Source: Deltaproteobacteria bacterium
Lineage (GTDB): Bacteria > Bdellovibrionota_C > UBA2361 > OMII01
Length of the DNA: 7,397 nucleotides
Direction: 5' to 3'
Assembly: GCA_023262305.1 (NCBI GenBank)
Contig: JALRCK010000100.1
Span: 1 to 7,397, forward strand
Numbering within the stretch: the stretch's first letter is position 1; every line of letters begins with the position of its first letter. The translations under genes were made by a program, and so were the position numbers. Shown here in pieces: positions 1-4,621 of this stretch. A model generated the notes under the pieces. That model did no database searches. It was given only the letters and a program-made list of their open reading frames with translations, and was not told the DNA's origin.

Positions 1-116
1 TCTATATCTCTATGGGGGGCTCGATCGATTCGCTCAATGTCTCCCAGGCCACGGCGGTGGTCCTTCATGAGCTTGCGAAGCAGCGTAGACAAAAAGGGGC
101 GCTTAAAGTAACTTAA
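1..116 (+). CDS. rlmB: SpoU/TrmH-family rRNA 2'-O-methyltransferase, C-terminal end (partial)
   Basis: Only the last 37 codons are present, read from position 3 to the TAA at 114-116; the rest lies upstream of the window. The translation begins YISMGGSIDSLNVSQATAVV and continues through LHELAKQRRQKG. The SLNVS..A..VLHE..KQR pattern is the C-terminal signature of SpoU/TrmH-type ribose methyltransferases, where the SLNVS loop helps form the trefoil-knot SAM pocket. RlmB (23S rRNA Gm2251) is the most likely member, but other TrmH paralogues share this ending, so the symbol is tentative. The stop lies 19 bp before scpA, with no terminator between them, which suggests co-transcription with scpA-scpB-rluB. 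Confidence 0.7.
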   Translation, partial: YISMGGSIDSLNVSQATAVVLHELAKQRRQKGALKVT

Positions 117-135
117 ACTAGTAGGTACAAACCGG

Positions 136-939
136 ATGTCAGCTGCTGAAAGTTACAATCGATTTTTTGAGGTTAAGTTAGAGCTCTTCGACGGGCCGCT
201 TGACCTGTTGCTCCATCTCATCAAGAAGCGCGAGTTGCCGATTGAGAAGGTCTCCCTAGCCGAGGTAACAGGACAGTACCTGGAGTGCATCAAGGCCCTT
301 CGTTACTATGACGTCGAGGTTGCCGCCGAGTACTTGGTTATCGCCGCCACGATGTTGTCGGTGAAGGCGAGCGTGCTCCTCAACGATCCTGTTGAGCTTA
401 TCCCCGATGAGACTGGAGAGATGGTTGACCCCCATGAGGTCCTGCTCCGGCGCTTGCGGGAGCTTGAGGCTTTCAGGTCGGCGGCAGCTCATCTCAACTC
501 GCGACCGGTTTTGGGGCACGATGTGTTTTCAGCTCCGGTCAAATCGAAGAAGATCGATCCAACCCTTATTCCGATCGCAAATCACGAGTCAGAGCTCCTT
601 GTTCGAGCTTTTCACGCTGTTCTCTCCCGCATGGGTGAGAAGGCGGCAACGATGTCGATATCGATCGACCCCGTTACCGTTGTTGAGCGTATGCGGACAG
701 TCGTTGATACTCTGTCGTCGCTCGGTGGGGGAGGGTCCTTCGCTGCCCTCCTTGGCGAATCGTACGATCGCCCCAAGGTTATCGGGGTCTTTGTAGCGGT
801 TCTTGAGTTGTGCCGACGAGGAATGGTTTCTGTAGCTCAGGATGGAGTATGCGGAGAGATCCGGTTGGCCCTCGCTGGGTCGCAAGTTGCTCAATCTATT
901 CCGAGCACGGACGAGGCTTTAGAGGAAGTCGCCGCATAG
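136..939 (+). CDS. scpA: Segregation and condensation protein A (ScpA, kleisin)
   Basis: 267 residues, the usual length for ScpA. This is the kleisin subunit that bridges the SMC heads and binds ScpB in the bacterial SMC-ScpAB condensin, acting on the nucleoid. The N-terminal block at about residues 11-29 (FEVKLELFDGPLDLLLHLI) is the family hallmark. It is followed by the conserved helices around VEVAAEYLVIAATMLSVKAS that contact the SMC neck. The C-terminal part (about 185-250) fits the winged-helix that binds the SMC head. The ATG at 136 is chosen because the conserved block begins about 10 residues later. A weak Shine-Dalgarno-like TAGGT lies about 8 bases upstream. It ends in TAG, 44 bp before scpB, in an operon-like arrangement. 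Confidence 0.95.
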   Translation: MSAAESYNRFFEVKLELFDGPLDLLLHLIKKRELPIEKVSLAEVTGQYLECIKALRYYDVEVAAEYLVIAATMLSVKASVLLNDPVELIPDETGEMVDPHEVLLRRLRELEAFRSAAAHLNSRPVLGHDVFSAPVKSKKIDPTLIPIANHESELLVRAFHAVLSRMGEKAATMSISIDPVTVVERMRTVVDTLSSLGGGGSFAALLGESYDRPKVIGVFVAVLELCRRGMVSVAQDGVCGEIRLALAGSQVAQSIPSTDEALEEVAA

Positions 940-983
940 GCAGTGGTGCCCCAAAATTTGTAATACGAAGAAAGGTGATCGAG

Positions 984-1796
984 ATGTCAACTGAGGAAGT
1001 AGTCGAGTCAAATCAAGGGGAGCAAACGGCTTCTCAGGATGTGCAGGCTTCGGAGAATGAGCAGCAAGCGGCTCCCCAGGAAGTCGCCGGTGACCCAGCC
1101 GCTGCAGATGCTCAAGCGCCACAGCTCTCAGATGCGCAGAAAATTGGTCTTCTCGAGGCACTTTTATTGGCGAGTGGAGACCCACTCCCGATCTCTCGGG
1201 TGGAGGAGTTGTTGGGGTGCCAGAAAGCTGAGGTTCTGGCTCTCGCTGATTGCCTTAAGGCGGCATACAGCGGAGATAATCGAGGTCTTGAGGTGGTTAA
1301 CGTCTCGTCGAAGTTACACCTTCGCACCAAGGCAATCTATGCAGACTATGTAAGAAACCTCATCGCCATCAAGCCGCGCAAGCTTTCGCAGGCCGCGCTT
1401 GAGACGCTCGCTGTTATCGCATACCAGCAGCCAGTGGTTAAGAGTGAGATCGATAAGATCCGTGGGGTAGATGTTGCTCCAACAGTAAAGACACTCCTCG
1501 AGCGAAACCTCGTCAAGATTCTCGGGTATCAAGCGACCGTCGGTCAGCCGGCATTGTATGGCACCACTGAGGAGTTCTTGAGTATCTTCGGTCTCGCATC
1601 TCTGTCAGAGCTGCCATCCCTTCGTGACCTCAAGGCTCTTGTGAAGGAGCCAGGAGAGGCCCTTCAGGAGGAAGGTGAGGTTGATGCTCCAGAAGATTCG
1701 GAGAGTGGCGAAGGCGAGGATCTCTCCGCTTCAAGTGCGACCGAGTCTGAGGCTTCGGGGGATGCGCCCTCGGAGACTGCTATTCCAGTCCAATAA
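984..1796 (+). CDS. scpB: Segregation and condensation protein B (ScpB)
   Basis: 270 residues from the ATG at 984, which has a good Shine-Dalgarno AAAGGTG about 6-7 bases upstream. The open frame extends back to 810, but that part overlaps scpA and is not ScpB-like. ScpB is a dimeric tandem winged-helix protein that embraces the ScpA kleisin in the SMC-ScpAB complex. The core runs from about residue 48 to 215. LLEALLLASGDPLPI opens the first winged helix. KLSQAALETLAVIAYQQPV (about 133-151) and the following SEIDKIRGV are the strongest family motifs. GQPALYGTTEEFLSIFGL (about 187-204) closes the second. Unusually, the core is flanked by an acidic, Gln/Ala-rich N-terminal arm of about 47 residues and a Glu/Ser-rich C-terminal tail of about 50, both probably disordered. 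Confidence 0.95.
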   Translation: MSTEEVVESNQGEQTASQDVQASENEQQAAPQEVAGDPAAADAQAPQLSDAQKIGLLEALLLASGDPLPISRVEELLGCQKAEVLALADCLKAAYSGDNRGLEVVNVSSKLHLRTKAIYADYVRNLIAIKPRKLSQAALETLAVIAYQQPVVKSEIDKIRGVDVAPTVKTLLERNLVKILGYQATVGQPALYGTTEEFLSIFGLASLSELPSLRDLKALVKEPGEALQEEGEVDAPEDSESGEGEDLSASSATESEASGDAPSETAIPVQ

Positions 1797-1800
1797 ACGC

Positions 1801-1817
1801 AGCTCGATAAACGAGCT
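1801..1817 (+). promoter_or_regulatory. Small perfect hairpin in the scpB-rluB gap
   Basis: AGCTCG-ATAAA-CGAGCT is a perfect 6-bp stem with a 5-base loop in the 42-bp gap between scpB and the rluB ATG. It is followed by TTGCCAAAAAAAG rather than a T-run, so it is not a typical intrinsic terminator. It could act on mRNA stability or processing between the two genes, or have no role. It directly abuts the alternative TTG start at 1818, which argues against use of that start. Confidence 0.35.
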
Positions 1818-1838
1818 TTGCCAAAAAAAGATAGTTTT

Positions 1839-2888
1839 ATGACACAAGTTCGGCTCCAGAAGTTTTTAGCTGAATGCGGTACAGGTTCCCGTCGTAAGAT
1901 GGAGCAGTTCATCAAAGAGGGACGCGTTCGAGTAAATGGCCAGGTGGTTACGGAGCTTGGCCGAAAGATCGACCCGAGCGTGGATCAGATCGAGGTCAAT
2001 CGACGCCCAGTCCGAGCCGCTCCCAAGGGGGTTGTGTTGCTTAATAAGCCACGCGGCGTTGTTTCGACATTAAGCGACCCTGAAGGGCGCCGAACGGTTT
2101 CAGAGTTCCTCACCAAGCACTACGCTTCATATTTCCCCGTGGGACGTCTCGACTGGGATTCTACGGGGTTGATGATCCTAACGAACGATGGCGAGATGGC
2201 TGAGCGACTGATGCACCCCCGTTTCGAGTTCGAGCGCACCTATGAGGCTCGGGTAGAGGGGAGTGTGAGTGAGTCCGTTCTCGATAAGTTGCGCAACGGT
2301 CTCCGACTATCTGACGGTGTCGTTCAGGCGGAAGCAGAGATTATGAGCTCCGATCCCAACTCAACGTGGGTGCAGGTAACGATACGCGAGGGACGCAATC
2401 GAGTTGTGCGTCGCGTATTCGACAAGCTCGGGCATCCCGTCATGAAGCTGAAGCGGACCGTCTATGGCCCCTTCAAGATCGGGCGTCTTCAGGTAGGCCA
2501 GGTCCGTGTCCTGACTGCTAAGGAATATCTTCAAGTTCGTCACAAGGTGATGACGTTTAAGGGAGAGGCTTCAAAAGAGCGTCAGGGTGATGAAACGAGA
2601 ACAAGCGGCACTCCGCGGAGAGAGGCTTTTGAGAGGCCATCAAGACCACGGGGACAAGGAAGAGGACCGAAGAGGTCAAGTGACCGTGGTGCACGGGATC
2701 GTAGGCCCAGTGATCGCAGCCCGAGTGATCGTCGTTCGAATGATCGTAGGCGGGATGATGTAAGATCGAATGATCGCAGGTCAAGTGATGGTCGTCCGAG
2801 TGATCGTAAGCCAAGTGCTCGCAGGCCAAATAATCGGAAGCCTAGTGAGCGAAGGCCGAGTAGCCGGAATCCGCGCGGTCGTCGTTAG
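1839..2888 (+). CDS. rluB: 23S rRNA pseudouridine synthase, RluB-type, with Arg-rich repeat tail
   Basis: 349 residues from the ATG at 1839. An in-frame TTG at 1818 would add 7 residues but has no better ribosome site. Residues 3-60 form an S4 RNA-binding domain (RLQKFLAECGTGSRRK...VRVNGQVV). Residues 65-230 form the RsuA/RluB/E/F synthase domain: LLNKPRGVVSTLSD, then GRLDWDSTGLMILTNDG with the expected catalytic Asp at D105, then RTYEARVEG and EGRNRVVRRV. The family isomerises uridine to pseudouridine; RluB acts at position 2605 (E. coli numbering) of 23S rRNA. Placement after scpB is common, which supports RluB over RsuA or RluE/F. The last 72 residues are a basic low-complexity repeat described separately. 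Stop is TAG. Confidence 0.92.
   Translation: MTQVRLQKFLAECGTGSRRKMEQFIKEGRVRVNGQVVTELGRKIDPSVDQIEVNRRPVRAAPKGVVLLNKPRGVVSTLSDPEGRRTVSEFLTKHYASYFPVGRLDWDSTGLMILTNDGEMAERLMHPRFEFERTYEARVEGSVSESVLDKLRNGLRLSDGVVQAEAEIMSSDPNSTWVQVTIREGRNRVVRRVFDKLGHPVMKLKRTVYGPFKIGRLQVGQVRVLTAKEYLQVRHKVMTFKGEASKERQGDETRTSGTPRREAFERPSRPRGQGRGPKRSSDRGARDRRPSDRSPSDRRSNDRRRDDVRSNDRRSSDGRPSDRKPSARRPNNRKPSERRPSSRNPRGRR
2670..2885 (+). repeat. 15-bp coding repeat: RRPSD-type pentapeptides at the RluB C-terminus
   Basis: The last 72 codons of rluB (residues 278-349) split into about 14 degenerate pentapeptides of the form RRPSD (for example RRPSD, RSPSD, RRSND, RKPSE, RRPSS), ending in RR. The underlying DNA has a 15-bp period, with recurring AGTGATCGTAGG-like blocks that vary mostly at third positions. 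The tail is highly basic and should be disordered, as expected for an accessory RNA- or ribosome-binding arm. Comparable Arg-rich tails occur on some other RNA-acting enzymes. The 3' part is overlapped antisense by the overrunning methyltransferase frame (2781-2888). Confidence 0.85.
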
Positions 2889-3572
2889 GTTACGCGCCTG
2901 AGTTGAATCGATAGGAACACTCGAGGGCAACTCACGCAGCTTTGAGTTTTCCCCTTCGCAGTAAAAGCCGCAATTCATGTTCTCTGCTGTTTCGAGCCTT
3001 CCCAGAACCTGATCGAGCAGGTGGCACCATGGGGCTAAGAGTATTTGAAACGTGATAAAGCACACGTTGTAAATCTTTTGTGATCCAAACGATAGAAGGA
3101 TCGCAAGCCAAGAGATCAAGACCAACACTAAAGCGCTCGTAGGTCCGTAAGCTATCCCCAGGTTTGTGACCGTGAAGTACTTTGACATCATTTGACGAAC
3201 CCCATACTTGGTCCATCGCTGATAATCGTGGGGAGATGAGTGGTACTGCATGATGAAGGGCACGTTCATGTAGATTCGCCCGGTGGTCTTCAGAATCCTG
3301 GACATCTCTCGTAAGGCTGAGTCGGGATCGGGTAAGTGCTCAAGAACCTCTTCGCAAATAATCAGGTCGACGCTGTTGTTTTTGAAGGGCAGGTTGCAGA
3401 TATCCGCCGTGATGTCGACCCGTTTGTACGGAAAGAGGTCGAGGTTAAAAACGTTGGGGTCGATGGTGTGGGTGCCTGAGCCGATATTTACTGCGAGGGC
3501 TCCCGGTCGATATTGTTGCTTGAAGAATTTCTTCGCCGTGAGGTTCAGCATTGAGGTGCCAAAAATTCTCAT
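2781..3572 (-). CDS. Class I SAM-dependent methyltransferase domain (downstream open frame of the interrupted gene)
   Basis: This 263-residue open frame is what a gene caller would report. Residues 26-34 (ALAVNIGSG) form the glycine-rich SAM-binding motif I. LDLFP with VDITADICNLPF (about 44-63) gives the acidic ribose contact and motif II. IICEEVLEHLPDP (71-83) and ILKTTGRIYMNVPF complete a methyltransferase 11-type fold. HSSPHDYQRWT (111-121) is characteristic of a subgroup often found among glycan or lipopolysaccharide biosynthesis genes. Hydrophobic stretches at about 135-152 and 158-172 may associate with the membrane. The substrate cannot be inferred. The last ~65 residues (Thr/Pro/Ser-rich) are mostly antisense of the rluB end and are probably not native. 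No Shine-Dalgarno precedes the ATG at 3572, so this fragment may not be translated on its own. Confidence 0.6.
   Translation of the reverse strand: MRIFGTSMLNLTAKKFFKQQYRPGALAVNIGSGTHTIDPNVFNLDLFPYKRVDITADICNLPFKNNSVDLIICEEVLEHLPDPDSALREMSRILKTTGRIYMNVPFIMQYHSSPHDYQRWTKYGVRQMMSKYFTVTNLGIAYGPTSALVLVLISWLAILLSFGSQKIYNVCFITFQILLAPWCHLLDQVLGRLETAENMNCGFYCEGENSKLRELPSSVPIDSTQARNLTTTARIPATRPSLTRLPIIWPASTWLTITRTTIT
2894..2937. terminator. Possible weak bidirectional terminator between convergent genes
   Basis: TGAGTTG (2899-2905) pairs perfectly with CAACTCA (2928-2934), and GCG/CGC adds three outer pairs across a 2-base bulge. The 22-base loop is long and the downstream T content on the + strand (TTTGAGTTTT) is modest. 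The position just after rluB and at the likely original end of the opposing methyltransferase gene is where a shared terminator would be expected. The call rests on inverted symmetry and location only. Confidence 0.3.
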
Positions 3573-3668
3573 GATTAAGAAGTAGAGAACGGGAATTTTT
3601 CGGAGGGTGTCCTTGAGAAAATAGATGAGACCCTTTTTCTCGTCAGGTGAGTATGAATTTTTGACAAA

Positions 3669-3803
3669 CTATAACGGCTCAGCCTCAACGGGGTTCTTGA
3701 GACCGCATTTTTCACAAAATACAAAGCTCTCATCGAACTTCAGCTCGTTGCCACAAGGGCATTGGAGGGCTGGTATCAGAATTGATAGCCTATCTTTGGT
3801 CAT
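3669..3803 (-). CDS. 44-residue zinc-ribbon N-terminal fragment of the methyltransferase
   Basis: This short frame begins at the ATG 3803-3801 and ends at the TAG 3671-3669. The Shine-Dalgarno AAAGGA lies upstream at good spacing, so translation initiation here is credible. Cysteines at residues 15, 17, 30 and 33 (CPC followed by CEKC) form a Trm112-like zinc ribbon, ending in KNPVEAEPL. The last part resembles the 'YPV..GIP' linker that usually joins this ribbon to a methyltransferase. It is in the same frame as the downstream domain, with 32 further open codons before the internal ATG. It is therefore better seen as the 5' end of the broken gene than as a separate small protein. Confidence 0.6.
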   Translation of the reverse strand: MTKDRLSILIPALQCPCGNELKFDESFVFCEKCGLKNPVEAEPL

Positions 3804-3825
3804 GGTCAGGTGTCCTTTCACGGGG

Positions 3826-3856
3826 GCTGGGGTGCGAACGGAGCGCCTGCCCCAGC
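3826..3856 (-). promoter_or_regulatory. GC-rich leader hairpin upstream of the methyltransferase start
   Basis: On the minus strand GCTGGGG (3856-3850) pairs perfectly with CCCCAGC (3832-3826) around a 17-base loop, and two wobble pairs could extend the stem. It ends about 22 bases before the ATG at 3803, just ahead of the Shine-Dalgarno. It could be a 5'-UTR structure affecting translation, or part of the repeat-rich spacer beside it. No known riboswitch or leader class is recognised. Confidence 0.3.
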
Positions 3857-3992
3857 GAAACGATAGCCGAGGAGGTTTGTTTTAGGAAGGTGCCTCTTCT
3901 TTCAGCTATGGGAGTAGGTACGCAGTTTCCCCCGTATCTTAACAAGTCACGGTCATGGTGGATTAAAAAGGGATACGTCGGTAATCCGAGTA

Positions 3993-4040
3993 GGTACAGG
4001 GTATCAGCGGCAGCCAGGTACAGGGTATCAGCGGCAGCCA
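3993..4040 (+). repeat. 24-bp tandem duplication carrying the GGTACAGGG core
   Basis: Two exact, adjacent 24-bp copies (3993-4016 and 4017-4040), each starting GGTACAGGGTATCAGCGG and ending CAGCCA. They are followed immediately by the palindrome GGGAGATCTCCC. The core GGTACAGGGTATC is a one-base variant of the GGTACAGGGTACC unit seen further along, and its AGCGG flank matches the copy at 4468. Exact identity points to recent duplication or active maintenance. Confidence 0.9.
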
Positions 4041-4052
4041 GGGAGATCTCCC
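4041..4052. repeat. Perfect 12-bp palindrome
   Basis: GGGAGATCTCCC is its own reverse complement and directly abuts the 24-bp tandem repeat. It could be a dimeric protein-binding site or a structural element of the repeat array. There is no downstream gene close enough to suggest an operator. Confidence 0.4.
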
Positions 4053-4324
4053 GGAGGTCTTTCGAGCAGAGTCCCCATCCATGATTCCTGCCAGCTATTG
4101 AGTGGCTCGTTAGGGTAATTCTCTCCTCAGGAGGAGTGGGCTCAGAGGGGGGGCGGACCCAGTAGGGTTCTCAGGAAGTGAGCAAGATCCCCGCCGCCCA
4201 TCGAGCCGTTGTCAGGATGTAAGATCTCGCTCGTAATGGAATTCTCGCTTAATGACTGTGATCGTATTGGTCCCGGAGCACTGAAAGCTCCCGAGGATCA
4301 CTCAGCCCACGCTGCTGGTCCACG

Positions 4325-4485
4325 CCGCTGGTACCCTGTACCTTCCCAACTTTTGTCGAAGGTACATGGAATCAAATACTTGCGGAGAGCCCGAGGGTGC
4401 AGGGTGCCAGCTTCCAGGCGGCGAGATGGTACACCCTAGAAGCTGCCAGGAGGTACGCCTCGAAGAAGGTACAGGGTACCAGCGG
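4325..4485. repeat. Perfect 21-bp inverted repeat with a 119-bp spacer
   Basis: The left arm 4325-4345 (CCGCTGGTACCCTGTACC then TTC) is the exact reverse complement of the right arm 4465-4485 (GAAGGTACAGGG then TACCAGCGG). Each arm contains a GGTAC-3-GTACC semi-palindrome, so each can fold alone or the two can pair over long range. The 119-bp interior holds a diverged third copy (GGTGCAGGGTGCC, 4396-4408), GGTAC half sites at 4361, 4428 and 4452, and a 6-bp inverted pair AGCTTC/GAAGCT (4409-4414 and 4439-4444). No open frame of interest lies inside. The arrangement resembles REP/BIME-type or non-autonomous palindromic elements, but no known family is recognised. Confidence 0.8.
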
Positions 4486-4555
4486 GTAGACCAGCGGGTA
4501 GCCAGGCGGGTTGGGGGAGAGGGTACAGGGTACTAGTGGAAGGATTAGTGGAAGG
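4396..4555 (+). repeat. Cluster of GGTACAGGGTACC-type units with 12-bp sub-repeats
   Basis: Three units lie in the same orientation: GGTGCAGGGTGCC (4396-4408), GGTACAGGGTACC (4468-4480) and GGTACAGGGTACT (4522-4534), 72 and 54 bp apart. In the first, both GTA triplets have become GTG, so its imperfect symmetry is preserved (GGTGC/GTGCC alongside GGTAC/GTACC). After the second unit CCAGCGGGTAG occurs twice at a 12-bp step (4479-4489, 4491-4501). After the third unit TAGTGGAAGG occurs twice at a 12-bp step (4534-4543, 4546-4555). The cluster ends about 65 bp before the ABC exporter start. Confidence 0.8.
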
Positions 4556-4564
4556 GGGCTTTGT

Positions 4565-4593
4565 TTGCTTAACCCAAATCTTTCTCATACCTT
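4565..4593 (+). promoter_or_regulatory. Weak candidate promoter for the ABC exporter
   Basis: TTGCTT (4565-4570) and TACCTT (4588-4593) are separated by 17 bases, about 28 bp before the ATG at 4622, in a locally AT-richer patch after the GC-rich repeats. The -35 match is fair and the -10 match poor. The exporter is first in its direction after a long spacer, so a promoter is expected near here, but this exact placement is speculative. Confidence 0.22.
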
Positions 4594-4621
4594 TGGTATT
4601 GGCGGTTACTAGGGGTGTGTC

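Larger units (their letters stand above)
2781..3803 (-). pseudogene. SAM-dependent methyltransferase gene with zinc-ribbon N-terminus, interrupted by an in-frame TAG and probably frameshifted at its 3' end
   Basis: Read from the ATG at 3803-3801, which has AAAGGA about 9 bases upstream, codons 1-44 give a zinc-ribbon domain (LQCPCGNEL...FCEKCG). Codon 45 (3671-3669) is TAG. The same frame then continues without a stop through FVKNSYSPDEKKG and LRKIPVLYFLIMRIFG into a complete class I methyltransferase domain. A zinc ribbon followed by a methyltransferase 11-type domain is a known architecture of about 280-300 residues, so the two parts are best read as one gene broken by a nonsense change. 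At the 3' end the frame runs past the expected terminus (GFYCEGE) and stops only at 2781, inside the antisense of rluB. Restoring one A in the run at 2947-2950 would end the protein as CEGEKLKAA at a TGA at 2934-2932, giving about 290 residues. Two lesions suggest decay; base-calling error is the main alternative. Confidence 0.7.
3804..4621. other. Gene-free, repeat-rich spacer
   Basis: About 818 bp between the divergently placed methyltransferase and ABC exporter starts. Short open frames occur on the + strand (for example 3782-4084 and 4209-4439), but their translations show no family motif or domain-like pattern, and several are built from the repeats, so no gene is called. Contents: a leader hairpin at 3826-3856; a family of GGTACAGGGTACC-like repeats between 3993 and 4534; a perfect 12-bp palindrome GGGAGATCTCCC at 4041-4052; a small inverted repeat CTCCTC-AG-GAGGAG near 4121-4134; a purine-rich stretch around 4130-4160. 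The pentamer GGTAC starts at 3917, 3993, 4017, 4330, 4361, 4428, 4452, 4468 and 4522, far denser than in the flanking genes. Confidence 0.75.

Noticed and set aside
810..983. Upstream extension of the scpB frame
   Set aside because: It overlaps scpA, is not ScpB-like, and the ATG at 984 has a clear Shine-Dalgarno.
1818..1838. TTG start for rluB adding MPKKDSF
   Set aside because: It sits directly against the hairpin at 1801-1817, lacks a ribosome site, and the S4 domain starts naturally from the ATG at 1839.
2945..2960. Programmed -1 frameshift in the methyltransferase at GGGGAAAAC
   Set aside because: The run does not present an X-XXY-YYZ heptamer in the reading frame, and the shifted frame would add only a few residues before a stop. 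A base deletion is simpler.
3669..3671. Pyrrolysine or code reassignment at the TAG
   Set aside because: Pyrrolysine occurs in methylamine methyltransferases, an unrelated fold, and TAG is the normal stop of scpA and rluB in this window.
3993..4040. Possible CRISPR repeat pair
   Set aside because: The two 24-bp units are directly adjacent with no unique spacer, other copies differ and occur in both orientations, and no cas gene is present.
4209..4439. 76-residue open frame in the spacer (and a 100-residue one at 3782-4084)
   Set aside because: Both lack a Shine-Dalgarno and any family pattern, and their translations are largely the repeat units read through (for example the AARYRVSAAAR doublet). 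They are most likely chance frames.
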